A stretch of DNA of 59,605 nucleotides, taken from the NCBI GenBank assembly GCA_018240785.1, contig JAFEFC010000028.1:1-59605 (forward strand), in the 5' to 3' direction. This document shows, one piece after another, positions 11,785-21,355 of the stretch. The position numbers and the translations under genes are program-made. Origin of the DNA: Pseudomonadota bacterium. Lineage in GTDB: Bacteria; Pseudomonadota; Gammaproteobacteria; Burkholderiales; Rhodocyclaceae. Position 1 is the first letter of the stretch, and each line of letters begins with the position of its first letter. The notes under the pieces were generated by a model, which saw only the letters and a list, made by a program, of their open reading frames with translations, did no database searches and had not been told where the DNA came from.

Positions 11785-12816
11785 ATGACTGCCTGGACCG
11801 ACCACCTTGCCCAACAGGGCGCCCGACTCGACGGCGCCTCCCTCTCCTTTGCCGACGCTGAAACCGAAGCCCGCGCCGCCGCAGATGGCACGATCGCCGT
11901 GCCGCTGCTGCACCTGGGCGTGATCCGCTCCGCAGGGCCGGATTCCGCCGCCTTCCTGCACAACCTTGTGTCGAACGACGTGCAGAAGCTCGGCGCCGAT
12001 GCCGCTGCCTGGAACAGCTTCAATTCGCCCAAGGGGCGCATGATCGCCAGCTTCCTGATGTGGCGCGAGGCGGAAGGGCATGCGCTGGCGTTGTCCGCGG
12101 ACATCCTGCCCGCGGTGCTGAAGAAGCTGTCGATGTATGTGCTGCGCAGCAAGGTGAAGCTGGCCGACGCCAGCGCGGATGTCCCGCTGATCGGCGTGGC
12201 AGGCACCCGTGCCCCGGACGCGCTGCGGGCAGCCGGCCTCGCCGTGCCCGCCGACGTGATGACGCTGACGAGCGATGCCGAAGGCAGCCGTTGCATCCGC
12301 ATCGGCGGCGCCCTTTTCCTTGTCGCGACGTCGGCTGCGGCAGCGCCGCGCGTGTTCGATACCCTCGTCGCCGGCGGCGCCACCAAGGCGGGAACAGCAG
12401 CCTGGCAACTCGCCATGATCCGCGCCGGCCTGCCGCTCATCACCGCGGCGACGCAGGAAGAATTCGTCGCGCAGATGCTCAACTACGAGCTGATCGGCGG
12501 CGTGAGCTTCCAGAAAGGCTGTTATCCCGGCCAGGAGATCGTCGCCCGCACGCAATACCTCGGCAAGCTGAAAAAGCGCATGTACCGCATGGCCATTCCG
12601 GCGGGTGCCAGCCCGTCGCCAGGGGCCGATCTCTTCGCTCCCGAATTCGGCGAACAGTCCGCCGGCAAAGTGGTCAATGTCGCGCCCGCGCCCGGTGGCG
12701 GGTTCGAAGCCCTTGCCGTGATGCAGACCAGCAGCGTGGAGTCCGGCCAGATTCGCCTTGGCGCACCCGACGGCGCGCCGCTCACCCTGCTCGGCCTGCC
12801 CTATCCGCTGGCCTGA
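11785..12816 (+). CDS. ygfZ: Folate-binding protein YgfZ
   Basis: YgfZ is a GcvT-like tetrahydrofolate-binding protein needed for repair or assembly of some Fe-S enzymes. The ATG at 11785 gives 343 residues starting MTAWTDHLAQQGARLDG. The diagnostic motif FQKGCYPGQEIVARTQYLGK is at ~residues 242-261 and includes the conserved cysteine; LVSNDVQKL and FNSPKGRMIASF are also typical. It is divergent from mltG and precedes the DUF4936 and NRDE genes. Confidence 0.94.
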   Translation: MTAWTDHLAQQGARLDGASLSFADAETEARAAADGTIAVPLLHLGVIRSAGPDSAAFLHNLVSNDVQKLGADAAAWNSFNSPKGRMIASFLMWREAEGHALALSADILPAVLKKLSMYVLRSKVKLADASADVPLIGVAGTRAPDALRAAGLAVPADVMTLTSDAEGSRCIRIGGALFLVATSAAAAPRVFDTLVAGGATKAGTAAWQLAMIRAGLPLITAATQEEFVAQMLNYELIGGVSFQKGCYPGQEIVARTQYLGKLKKRMYRMAIPAGASPSPGADLFAPEFGEQSAGKVVNVAPAPGGGFEALAVMQTSSVESGQIRLGAPDGAPLTLLGLPYPLA

Positions 12817-12907
12817 GATCGCCACCCTGCACCCGTCCCGCCCTGCCCCAGCGCGGGCGGGAGCGCAGATCCTTGAACGTGTGCCCTTGCGCGGAAGGCG
12901 TGAGCCC

Positions 12908-13195
12908 TTGGTCAGCTACTACATCTACTACCGCGTCCGAACCGACATTTCGCGCGCGATCGCGGTCGCCGCCATAGGCAGGCTGCAGGCGGCGCTGACA
13001 CACCGCGCCGGCGTGACCGGGCGCCTGCTGCAGCGGGACGACGATCCCCAGACGTGGATGGAAATCTACGACAACGTCAGTGACGCCGCCGCCTTCGACG
13101 CGGCCCTGCGCGAGGAAGTCGAGGCTGCGCGCATCACCAGCCTGCTGGCTGACGACGGCAAACGCCATGTGGAGCGCTTCGTTTCATGTGCCTGA
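12908..13195 (+). CDS. DUF4936 family protein
   Basis: The most likely start is a TTG at 12908 preceded by GGAAGG at 9 nt, giving 95 residues beginning with the conserved (M)VSYYIYYRV. A ferredoxin-like alpha/beta pattern with TWMEIYDNV and a C-terminal HVERFVSCA fits DUF4936, a small family of unknown function seen beside NRDE genes in betaproteobacteria. The 3' end overlaps the NRDE start by 10 bp, supporting coupled translation. Confidence 0.8.
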   Translation: MVSYYIYYRVRTDISRAIAVAAIGRLQAALTHRAGVTGRLLQRDDDPQTWMEIYDNVSDAAAFDAALREEVEAARITSLLADDGKRHVERFVSCA

Positions 13196-13950
13196 TCGCA
13201 TTCGCCTGGCGCGTCCATCCCGATTCCCCGCTGGTGGTGGTCGCCAACCGTGACGAGTACCTGGACCGCCCCGCCATGCCCGCCCACTGGTGGCAGGATT
13301 CGCCCGACCTGCTCGCCGGCCGCGACCTGGAGGCCGGCGGCACATGGATGGGTGTCGCGCGCAACGGGCGCTTTGCCGCGCTCACAAACTACCGCGACCC
13401 CAGCCGGCGACACACCAATGCTCCCTCGCGCGGCGCGCTGGTGCGGCAGGCGCTCGAGCAGGACGCGGACACGCTCTCAACCCTGCAGGCCGTAGCCGCC
13501 GAGAGCGTGCGCTATGCCGGCTTCAATCTGCTGGTGAGCGATGGCGAAACCATGGGCATCCACGAGAGCACCAGCGGCTCGGTGCGCCTGCTGGAGCCCG
13601 GCGTGTATGGCCTGTCGAATCATCTGCTGGACACGCCATGGCCCAAGCTCAACCGCGCACGACGCCTCCTGGCCGAATGCCTGCCGCGCCTGCCGGCCGA
13701 GGAAGATGTGCTTGCCTTGCTGTGCGATCGCACGGTCGCCGCCGACGACGATCTGCCGCGCACCGGCGTCAGCCTGGAATGGGAGCGCCTGCTGTCATCC
13801 ACCTTCATTCACGCACCCGGCTACGGCACCCGCTGCTCCAGCCTGGTCACGATGGATCGCGAGGGTCGCGCCCAGTTCAAGGAATGGACCTGGGATGAGA
13901 CCGGCGCGCTTCGCAGCCAAGTGCGCCACGACTTCAGGCTCGCGCGCTGA
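13186..13950 (+). CDS. NRDE family protein (TANGO2-like)
   Basis: The 254-residue protein begins MCLIAFAWRVHPDSPLVVVANRDEYLDRP, containing the family-naming NRDE motif with Cys2 immediately after the initiator, as in N-terminal nucleophile folds. GTWMGVARNGRFAALTNYRDP and the YGLSNHLLDTPWPK block are also conserved. TANGO2/NRDE proteins have been linked to haem trafficking and membrane metabolism; the bacterial role is uncertain. Its end overlaps the convergent GNAT gene by 17 bp. Confidence 0.9.
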   Translation: MCLIAFAWRVHPDSPLVVVANRDEYLDRPAMPAHWWQDSPDLLAGRDLEAGGTWMGVARNGRFAALTNYRDPSRRHTNAPSRGALVRQALEQDADTLSTLQAVAAESVRYAGFNLLVSDGETMGIHESTSGSVRLLEPGVYGLSNHLLDTPWPKLNRARRLLAECLPRLPAEEDVLALLCDRTVAADDDLPRTGVSLEWERLLSSTFIHAPGYGTRCSSLVTMDREGRAQFKEWTWDETGALRSQVRHDFRLAR

Positions 13951-14383
13951 GCGGGCGGCGCATCGCGCGGTGGGCAATGCCTGCCTCCATGAAGATCTCA
14001 CCCTCGGCGGCAAACCCGTGCCGGCGGTAAAACGGCTCGGCATGCACCTGGGCGTTCAGCACCACTTCGCCCATGCCGCGCGCGGCAGCCTCTGCGACGA
14101 GTGCCTCGAGCACGACGCCGCCGACACCGCGCTTGCGCCAGGCGGCCGCCACCGCCATGCGCCCGATGTGCCCGTCGGGCAGCAGGCGGCCGGTAGCGAT
14201 CACATCCCCGGCGGCGTTGCGCACGACGGCATGGCGGCAGCTTGGATCCAGCGCGTCCATCTCGAGGTCGGGCGGCACGCCCTGCTCGACGACGAACACC
14301 CGATGTCGCAGCGGTGTCGCCAGTGGCGCAGCCTCGCACCAGTCCATCAGCTCGATGCGCAGATCATCCTGCAAGCCTTTCAT
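13934..14383 (-). CDS. GNAT family N-acetyltransferase (ElaA-like)
   Basis: The 149-residue single GNAT domain has the acetyl-CoA pyrophosphate-binding loop near GRMAVAAAWRKRGVGGVVLEAL (residues ~72-93) and a C-terminal EPFYRRHGFAAEGEIFMEAGIAHRAM typical of ElaA/YjcF-like enzymes. The substrate is not predictable. It starts 4 bp inside the stop of the L,D-transpeptidase gene, so both are probably co-transcribed. Confidence 0.88.
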   Translation of the reverse strand: MKGLQDDLRIELMDWCEAAPLATPLRHRVFVVEQGVPPDLEMDALDPSCRHAVVRNAAGDVIATGRLLPDGHIGRMAVAAAWRKRGVGGVVLEALVAEAAARGMGEVVLNAQVHAEPFYRRHGFAAEGEIFMEAGIAHRAMRRPLSARA

Positions 14384-14859
14384 TCCACGATCTCCACCGA
14401 CGTGCCGGCAGGCACCAGGTCATAAAGCTCGATCACATCGCGGTTGCGCATGCGGATGCAGCCGTGTGATCGCGGCACGCCCATCGGCTGGTCGTCGCCC
14501 GTGCCATGGATGTAGATGTAGCGGCGCATCGTATCGACCCTGCCGAGCCTGTTGCGCCCCGGTTCCTCGCCGCACAGCCACAGGATTCGGCTCAGGATCC
14601 AGTCTCGCCCCGGATGCTCGATCGCAAATCCATCGGTCCACCGCTCACCCGTCGGGCGGCGCCCGCGAAACACCGTGCCGACCGCTGCGCCGGCACCAAT
14701 CTTCGCCCGGATGCGATGCCGGCCGCGCGGCGTGCAGCCGCTGCCCTCCACCTCCCCGGCACCATTGAGCGCGCTCGAGATGGAGTAGCGTCGGATGCAG
14801 GCACCATCGGCGGCATGAAGCTGCAGCGTCTGCCGGCCGAGATCGATGCGGATGTGCAT
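14380..14859 (-). CDS. L,D-transpeptidase (YkuD domain)
   Basis: From the ATG at 14859 the product is 159 residues: a bare YkuD domain with the catalytic signature H118 ... S131-H-G-C134-IR. The family forms 3-3 peptidoglycan cross-links or attaches proteins to the wall. No signal peptide or membrane segment precedes the domain (it starts MHIRIDLGRQTLQLH), unusual for a periplasmic enzyme but seen in several proteobacterial homologues. It sits 14 bp after tadA. Confidence 0.88.
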   Translation of the reverse strand: MHIRIDLGRQTLQLHAADGACIRRYSISSALNGAGEVEGSGCTPRGRHRIRAKIGAGAAVGTVFRGRRPTGERWTDGFAIEHPGRDWILSRILWLCGEEPGRNRLGRVDTMRRYIYIHGTGDDQPMGVPRSHGCIRMRNRDVIELYDLVPAGTSVEIVE

Positions 14860-14873
14860 GCTGCCCGCCGCCT

Positions 14874-15640
<767 letters not shown>

Positions 15641-16501
15641 ATGGACGAATTCGCGCAGCAACTGGCCGCCTTCAAGGCGCAGATAGAACAGGAACTCCAG
15701 GATGGGCGGCTTAGCTTCCCGACCGTGCTCGAGCTCTCGATGCGCATCAAGCAGCTCGCCGACGATCCCAATTCGTCGCTGGGCGACATCGCCACCGCAG
15801 TCCGCGCCGAACCCTTGCTCAGCGCCAAGACCCTGCGCATGGCCAACACGGTTCAGCTCAATCCCTATCAGGCGCAGATCGTCACCGTCAATGACGCGGT
15901 GAGGCGTGTCGGACTGGCGGCGCTGCGCTGTCTCGCCTATGCGGTGGCCGCCGAGCAACTGGCCAAGGACCATCGCTCCAGTCGCATGCGGTTGGTCGCC
16001 TCAGGCCTGTGGCTGCACAGCGTGGATGTGGCCTGCTGGTCCTACGCGCTGTCCGCGCAACTCAAGGTCGCCAACCCCGACAGCGCGCTACTTGCCGGCC
16101 TGATGCGCACCATCGGGCAGTTCTATCTGCTTGCGCGGGCTGCGGATTATCCGGCCCTCGAAGAAGACATCAACCGCTTTGCGGAGTTCGTCGCCACCTG
16201 GGGCAACGCCGTCGGTCACGCCCTGATGGATGCCTTCGACCTGCCCGAGACCATCGTCGAGGCCTTCGACGACGCAGAACTGTTCGGAGACGTCTGGCCG
16301 CCTACCAACCTCAGCGACGTGCTGTTCATTGCCTCGCTGGCAGCGGAAACGCCCAATCCCTTCGACACCATGCTCGGCTCGACACGCCGTCCCGATCTGC
16401 TGAGCATCTGCACCGGCGGCGTCGATCGCAGCGAATTCGAACCGGTGATCGAAGCAGCGCGGGCCACCAAGCAGGAAATGCTGGCGGCGGTGAGTGGATG
16501 A
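15641..16501 (+). CDS. HDOD domain protein
   Basis: The 286-residue protein is a single HDOD domain, the metal-less relative of HD hydrolases often found in signalling networks. Segments typical of the family are FPTVLELSMRIKQLADDPNSSLGDIATAVRAEPLLSAKTLRMAN and VNDAVRRVGLAALRCLAY. No attached output domain is present. It is monocistronic on the plus strand and convergent with kup. Function beyond a signalling role cannot be assigned. Confidence 0.88.
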   Translation: MDEFAQQLAAFKAQIEQELQDGRLSFPTVLELSMRIKQLADDPNSSLGDIATAVRAEPLLSAKTLRMANTVQLNPYQAQIVTVNDAVRRVGLAALRCLAYAVAAEQLAKDHRSSRMRLVASGLWLHSVDVACWSYALSAQLKVANPDSALLAGLMRTIGQFYLLARAADYPALEEDINRFAEFVATWGNAVGHALMDAFDLPETIVEAFDDAELFGDVWPPTNLSDVLFIASLAAETPNPFDTMLGSTRRPDLLSICTGGVDRSEFEPVIEAARATKQEMLAAVSG

Positions 16502-16526
16502 CTGAGCTTGCAGCCCGCAGCGCGGG

Positions 16527-18446
16527 TTACAACTCGACCTGGGTTCCCATCTCGACGACGCGGTTTGGCGGAATGCGGAAATAATCCGCAGCGCTCCCGG
16601 CGTTGCGGAACATCACAATGAAGAGCCGCTCGCGCCATCGAGCCATCCCCGACCCGACGCGCGATACCAGTGTCTCCCGTCCAAGGAAGAACGACGTTTC
16701 CATCGGTTTGTAGCGCAAACCCTTCGCCTCGCACAATTGCAACGCGGCAGGGATGTCCGGCTCGTCCTTGAAGCCATAGCGGATGCGAACCTGGAAGAAG
16801 CCGAAATCCAGTTCGGTCACCTGCACGCGCTCCGCTTCCGCTACGTAGGGCACGTCGGCAGTATCGACCTTCACCAGCAGCACGCGCTCGTGCAGCACCT
16901 TGTTGTGCAACAGGTTGTGCAGCAGCGCGCGCGGCACACCGTCGATCCAGGTGGTCATGAAGACCGCCGTCCCGGCGACCCGCGGCGGCGGTTCGTGGAA
17001 CATCGAGCGGATGAACACCTCCAGCGGGATCGTGTCGCTGCGGACGCGCTCGTTGAGGATGGTGCGTCCGCGTTTCCAGGTCGTGAGCACCGTGAAGATG
17101 GCCGCACCTATCATCAGCGGAAACCAGCCCCCCGCCAGGACCTTGATCAGGTTGGCGGAAAAGAACGCGACATCGACGGTCACGAAGATGGCGAGGAACA
17201 GGATCGAAGGGACCGCTCCCCATTTCCACAACCCGCGCACCACGACAAAGGCGAGCACGGTGTCGATCATCATCGTCAGCGTGACGGCAATGCCATACGC
17301 CGAGGCAAGCGCGCTGGAAGACTGAAAGCCAACCACCAGCGCGACGACTGCGCCGAGCAGCATGAAATTGATCCCGGGTACATAGATCTGGCCGATCTCC
17401 CTCTCCGAGGTATGCAGCGTTCGCATGCGTGGCGCATACCCGAGCTGCATTGCCTGACGGGTGAGCGAAAAAGCGCCGGAAATCACTGCCTGGCTGGCGA
17501 TGATGGTGGCCAACGTGGACAGACCGACCATCGGATAGAGCAGCGGATCCGGAACCAGCATGTAGAAGGGATTACTGACGTTGTCGGTGTGGTCGAGGAT
17601 CAGCGCCCCTTGCCCGAGGTAGTTCACGTACAGGGCCGGGAAGACGAACAGGAACCAGCCCAGCTTGATGGGCCGCCTGCCGAAGTGCCCCATGTCCGCG
17701 TAAAGGGCTTCTCCGCCGGTGATCGCCAGCACGACGGCGCCCAGCGCCAGCCAGCCCAGCAGCGGGCGCTCGCCGAGGAAACCGAAAGCCCATGCCGGAT
17801 TGAGCGCCCGAAGGATCTCGGGATGGAGCATGATGCCGCTGACACCGAGCGCCGCCAGCACGCAGAACCAGCACAACATCACCGGGCCGAAGATCGCCCC
17901 CACGCTGGCCGTGCCGCGCCGCTGCATCAGAAAAAGCGCGATCAGCACCACCAGCGCAACCGGAATGACGAAGGGACGAAACGCCGGGGTCGCCACTTCC
18001 AGCCCCTCCACCGCGGACAGCACGGAAATGGCGGGCGTGATCATGCCGTCGCCGTAGAACAGCGCCGCACCGAACACCCCCAGCACCGACAGCAGCCACG
18101 CCCTGCGGCCTGGCTCGACCACCCGCAAGGCCAAGGACATCAGCGCCATGATGCCGCCCTCGCCACGATTGTCTGCACGCGTGATGAACATCACGTACTT
18201 CGCCGAGACGACCAGCATCAGCGCCCAGAAGATGAGCGAGAGGATGCCGTACACATTCGCCTGGGTAACAGGAACCGCATGCGGTCCGTTGAACACTTCC
18301 TTCAAGGTGTACAACGGACTCGTGCCGATGTCGCCATACACGACCCCGATCGCTGAAACCACGAGGCCGACGATGCCCCCCTTGTGCTCATGGGCCTGGT
18401 CTGCACCCTGTTCAGGGGGCCGTTGTGCCACGGTCGGTGTGTGCAT
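16527..18446 (-). CDS. kup: Low-affinity potassium transport protein Kup
   Basis: The 639-residue transporter has about 12 membrane segments in the first 450 residues and a cytoplasmic C-terminal domain, the normal Kup/HAK/KUP layout. Signature blocks are GVVYGDIGTSPLYTLKEVF near residue 34, TRADNRGEGGIMAL, LFYGDGMITPAISVLSAVEGLE, ALYADMGHFGRRPIKLGWF and GQIYVPGINF. It imports K+ with protons. It stands alone between the HDOD and alpha/beta hydrolase genes. Confidence 0.95.
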   Translation of the reverse strand: MHTPTVAQRPPEQGADQAHEHKGGIVGLVVSAIGVVYGDIGTSPLYTLKEVFNGPHAVPVTQANVYGILSLIFWALMLVVSAKYVMFITRADNRGEGGIMALMSLALRVVEPGRRAWLLSVLGVFGAALFYGDGMITPAISVLSAVEGLEVATPAFRPFVIPVALVVLIALFLMQRRGTASVGAIFGPVMLCWFCVLAALGVSGIMLHPEILRALNPAWAFGFLGERPLLGWLALGAVVLAITGGEALYADMGHFGRRPIKLGWFLFVFPALYVNYLGQGALILDHTDNVSNPFYMLVPDPLLYPMVGLSTLATIIASQAVISGAFSLTRQAMQLGYAPRMRTLHTSEREIGQIYVPGINFMLLGAVVALVVGFQSSSALASAYGIAVTLTMMIDTVLAFVVVRGLWKWGAVPSILFLAIFVTVDVAFFSANLIKVLAGGWFPLMIGAAIFTVLTTWKRGRTILNERVRSDTIPLEVFIRSMFHEPPPRVAGTAVFMTTWIDGVPRALLHNLLHNKVLHERVLLVKVDTADVPYVAEAERVQVTELDFGFFQVRIRYGFKDEPDIPAALQLCEAKGLRYKPMETSFFLGRETLVSRVGSGMARWRERLFIVMFRNAGSAADYFRIPPNRVVEMGTQVEL

Positions 18447-18543
18447 GATGCATTCTTCCGATTGTTCGGGATGCTGCTCAGGGCTTGCGCCACGCGATGG
18501 CCGCCCTCAGCGGCCGGGCCGGCCGCGTCGAGCACACCTCATT

Positions 18544-19500
18544 CTACCCTTGGCGCGCAGCCTTCAACCGCTCGCCCAGCGCACGTGCCGCTCGCGCAAC
18601 ACTCCTGCGCGCCTCCGGAAAGCATTTGCCGAGGGTGAAGTAGCCATGGATCACCCCGGCCACCTCCTCGTAGACCACGTCTCCACCTTCGGCCCGAACA
18701 CGCTCGGCGAATGCCGCACAATCATCCACCAAGGGGTCGAATTCGGCGCTCATCAGCAGCATGGGGGGCAGACCGGCCAAGGATGCGGCGCGCATCGGGG
18801 AGGCGCGCCAGTCCTCTGTGCTGCCGCAGGGCAGATAGTGTCCGAAGAACCAGTCCAGCGTGCCGCGGTCCAGGAAATACCCCTCGGCGTAGCGGCTCCG
18901 GGAAGGACGCTCGCTGACGATCTCGGTGCTGGGATAGATCAGCAGCAGGAAGCCCGGCTGAGGTCCCGCCTCGTCCCTCAGCGCGAGCGCCGTCACCAGC
19001 GACAGGTTGCCGCCGGCGCTGTCGCCTCCAAGGGCGAGGCGGGTAGCGTCGACGCCCAGCAACTCCGCCTGCGCCTGAACCCAGTCGAAGGCAAGTCGCG
19101 CATCATCGCTCGCCGCCGGGAAGGGATGCTCGGGCGCGAGGCGGTATTCGACCGACAGCACCGCGCAACCGGACTGATTGCTCAGTTCGCGGCAGAGGAC
19201 ATCGTGGCTGGCCACATCGCCCACGCACCAGCCACCCCCGTGGAACCAGATCAGCGTCGGCAGCGGCTCGGCGGCATGGCTTTGCAGCGGACGATAGAGG
19301 CGCGCGAGCATGGTCGAGCCATCGGGGCGCGGGATCGGCACCTCGATCGTGGAGGCGACCGCAGGCCCTTCGCCCCGGAAGGCGAAGTGCAGCTTCTGGA
19401 ATGAACGACGCGCCTGATCGACGGACAGGTCATGAAAACGCGGCGCGCCCACGCGGTAAGCCATGTCGAGCAGGGATCGGGCTTCTGGAGTGAGAGGCAT
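18544..19500 (-). CDS. Alpha/beta hydrolase of the HSL (Lip/Est type IV) family
   Basis: From the ATG at 19500 the product is 318 residues. It has the oxyanion-hole motif WFHGGGWCVGD, the nucleophile elbow GGDSAGGNLS and later residues FDPLVDD and GVIHGY supplying Asp and His, the hormone-sensitive-lipase-type triad. Such enzymes hydrolyse short-chain esters. The open frame extends 49 codons further upstream but the typical start MPLTPEARSLLDMAYRVG is at 19500. Confidence 0.9.
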   Translation of the reverse strand: MPLTPEARSLLDMAYRVGAPRFHDLSVDQARRSFQKLHFAFRGEGPAVASTIEVPIPRPDGSTMLARLYRPLQSHAAEPLPTLIWFHGGGWCVGDVASHDVLCRELSNQSGCAVLSVEYRLAPEHPFPAASDDARLAFDWVQAQAELLGVDATRLALGGDSAGGNLSLVTALALRDEAGPQPGFLLLIYPSTEIVSERPSRSRYAEGYFLDRGTLDWFFGHYLPCGSTEDWRASPMRAASLAGLPPMLLMSAEFDPLVDDCAAFAERVRAEGGDVVYEEVAGVIHGYFTLGKCFPEARRSVARAARALGERLKAARQG

Positions 19501-19686
19501 GGCATTCTTCAGGCCGTCGCGCCGGCCCGCGGGTGTCGATGAACGGGGGCGCATTCTACCCGCTGGCCGATGCAGGTCGACCCCGAGCGGCGCGACCGCA
19601 GCACACCGCCATCGGGTGGCGACCGGATTACAATCCAGCTGAAGCACGCATCTAACAGCACTCCCACCGCATCAGGAGAAAATTCA

Positions 19687-20874
19687 ATGGCGACGCCAAG
19701 GAAGTCCACTCCCCCCCACAGGGCCGGCTCCGCGCCCACTACGACGGATTCTGAACTGATTGCGGGCGGGGCCGTGCAGCCACGCCGGGTGGGCGCGGGA
19801 GACACCGCGCCCGAATTCACTCCGCCCGCGATCGAACGTTTCGAGATCGAACAGGCCATCTCCGCAGCGACCGATTCGCAAATGACGGCGGTGACCGACA
19901 TCCTGCAGTCGGACAGGCGCGATATCGGCGCGATCAGGAAGTCACTCGAGGCGATCCTCGCCGGCTCGTCGCCGGACGATATCGCCGCGCTGCGCGAGTC
20001 GCTGTTCCGGGAGGCTCCTGTCGTGGTGGCGAAGCGTCCGGTCAGCCCGGACGACGAGCTGTCCGACGACTGGCGCAGCGGCGGCTACCCGTACCGGAAC
20101 CTGATGTCGCGCAAGAACTATGAAAAGGAGAAATACCGGCTGCAGGTGGAATTGCTCAAGTTGCAGGCCTGGGTAAAGGAAACCGGCCAGCGCGTCGTCA
20201 TCCTGTTCGAGGGCCGCGACGCTGCCGGCAAGGGCGGCACCATCAAGCGCGTCATGGAACACCTGAACCCGCGCGGTGCACGCGTGGTCGCGCTGGAAAA
20301 GCCGACGGAGACCGAGCGCGGCCAGTGGTACTTTCAGCGCTACATCCAGCATCTGCCGACTGCCGGCGAGATCGTGCTCTTCGACCGGTCCTGGTACAAC
20401 CGGGCGGGGGTCGAGCGGGTCATGGGGTTCTGCACGGCGGACGAGTACGCAGAGTTCATGCGCCAGGCGCCCGAATTCGAACGCAATCTGGTACGCAGCG
20501 GCATCCATCTGATCAAGTTCTGGTTCTCGGTGAGCCGGGAGGAACAACGCCGCCGCTTCAAGGAGCGCGAGGTCCATCCGCTGAAGCAATGGAAGCTGTC
20601 GCCCATCGACCTCGCCTCGCTCGACAAGTGGGACGACTACACGAAGGCGAAGGAAGCGATGTTCTTCTACACTGACACTGCCGACGCGCCGTGGACGGTG
20701 GTGAAGTCCGATTGCAAGAAGCGCGCGCGCCTCAATGCCTTGCGCTACGTGCTGCACAAGCTGCCGTATGCCAACAAGAGCCTTGAGCGCATCGGCCCCC
20801 TGGACCCGTTGATCGTGGGCCGCGCCAACGTGGTTTATGAGCGCGGCGAAAAGGACAATGTCGCCCTGTTATGA
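19687..20874 (+). CDS. ppk2: Polyphosphate kinase 2
   Basis: PPK2 transfers phosphate between polyphosphate and nucleotides. The ATG at 19687 is preceded by CAGGAGAA and gives 395 residues: a long low-complexity N-terminus, then the kinase domain. The Walker A GRDAAGKGG is at residues 176-184, followed by NPRGARVVALEKPTETE, the Walker B-containing LFDRSWYNRAGVERVMGFC and the lid region VSREEQRRRFKER. It resembles class I PPK2 with its ~100-residue extension. It is monocistronic. Confidence 0.93.
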   Translation: MATPRKSTPPHRAGSAPTTTDSELIAGGAVQPRRVGAGDTAPEFTPPAIERFEIEQAISAATDSQMTAVTDILQSDRRDIGAIRKSLEAILAGSSPDDIAALRESLFREAPVVVAKRPVSPDDELSDDWRSGGYPYRNLMSRKNYEKEKYRLQVELLKLQAWVKETGQRVVILFEGRDAAGKGGTIKRVMEHLNPRGARVVALEKPTETERGQWYFQRYIQHLPTAGEIVLFDRSWYNRAGVERVMGFCTADEYAEFMRQAPEFERNLVRSGIHLIKFWFSVSREEQRRRFKEREVHPLKQWKLSPIDLASLDKWDDYTKAKEAMFFYTDTADAPWTVVKSDCKKRARLNALRYVLHKLPYANKSLERIGPLDPLIVGRANVVYERGEKDNVALL

Positions 20875-20931
20875 CGCGCATGATGCGTCTTCGTCCCGCG
20901 CGCCCGAAACTTCGTCTTCCGGCGGGCGGCT

Positions 20932-20964
20932 TTCAGGCAGGGTTCAGGTGCCCTGTTTCATAGT
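20932..20964 (+). promoter_or_regulatory. Direct-repeat box and -10 upstream of the PepSY-RR-HK operon
   Basis: Two TTCAGG hexamers (20932-20937 and 20943-20948) are spaced 11 bp start to start. A CATAGT -10-like hexamer follows at 20959-20964, 10 bp after the second repeat. This is the layout of PhoP/OmpR-class regulator boxes that replace the -35, and suggests autoregulation by the response regulator encoded just downstream. There is no separate -35. Confidence 0.45.
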
Positions 20965-21007
20965 GCGCTCCGTCCACCCTCCGGTGGCGTCTTACAGGAG
21001 CCAGTCC

Positions 21008-21352
21008 ATGAAAGCCCGTCCTGCCGTCTCCACCTTCTCCATCAAGTTGTCTTCGGTCCTCTTAGCGCTCGTCGCCGGAGTGACTTGGGTTACCGCGCTG
21101 CCGGCCCGGGCTGACGACAGGCCGCGCGCCGAGGACGTCCGCAAGTTGCGCGAAGAAGGCAAGATCCTGCCGATGGAGGAGATCCTTGCCCGCAGTCGCA
21201 CCGCGCAGCCCGGCCAGGTGGTCGAAGTCGAACTCGAACGCGGAGGCAACCGCTACACTTACGAGGTCAAGCTCATCGACGACGCCAACCGCGTACACAA
21301 GCTCGAGCTTGACGCCGCCACTGGTGAAGTGCTGAGCCGCAAGACGAAATAA
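21008..21352 (+). CDS. Periplasmic PepSY domain protein
   Basis: From the ATG at 21008 (AGGAG upstream) the product is 114 residues with a signal peptide cleaved near ALPARA-DDRPR. One PepSY domain follows (LREEGKILPMEEILARS ... YEVKLIDDANRVHKLELDAATGEVLSRKTK). Small PepSY proteins are frequent first genes in front of PhoPQ-like systems and may modulate the sensor. It lies 3 bp before the response-regulator ATG. Confidence 0.9.
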   Translation: MKARPAVSTFSIKLSSVLLALVAGVTWVTALPARADDRPRAEDVRKLREEGKILPMEEILARSRTAQPGQVVEVELERGGNRYTYEVKLIDDANRVHKLELDAATGEVLSRKTK

Positions 21353-21355
21353 GCC

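Noticed and set aside
11574-12482. N-terminal extension of the mltG frame
   Set aside because: It runs antisense through the first two-thirds of ygfZ and lacks family similarity; MltG starts at its membrane anchor at 11573.
16737-18356. A 539-codon open frame on the plus strand antisense to kup
   Set aside because: It is a high-GC shadow with His/Arg/Gln-rich low-complexity translation, no family resemblance, and lies wholly under the well-conserved Kup protein.
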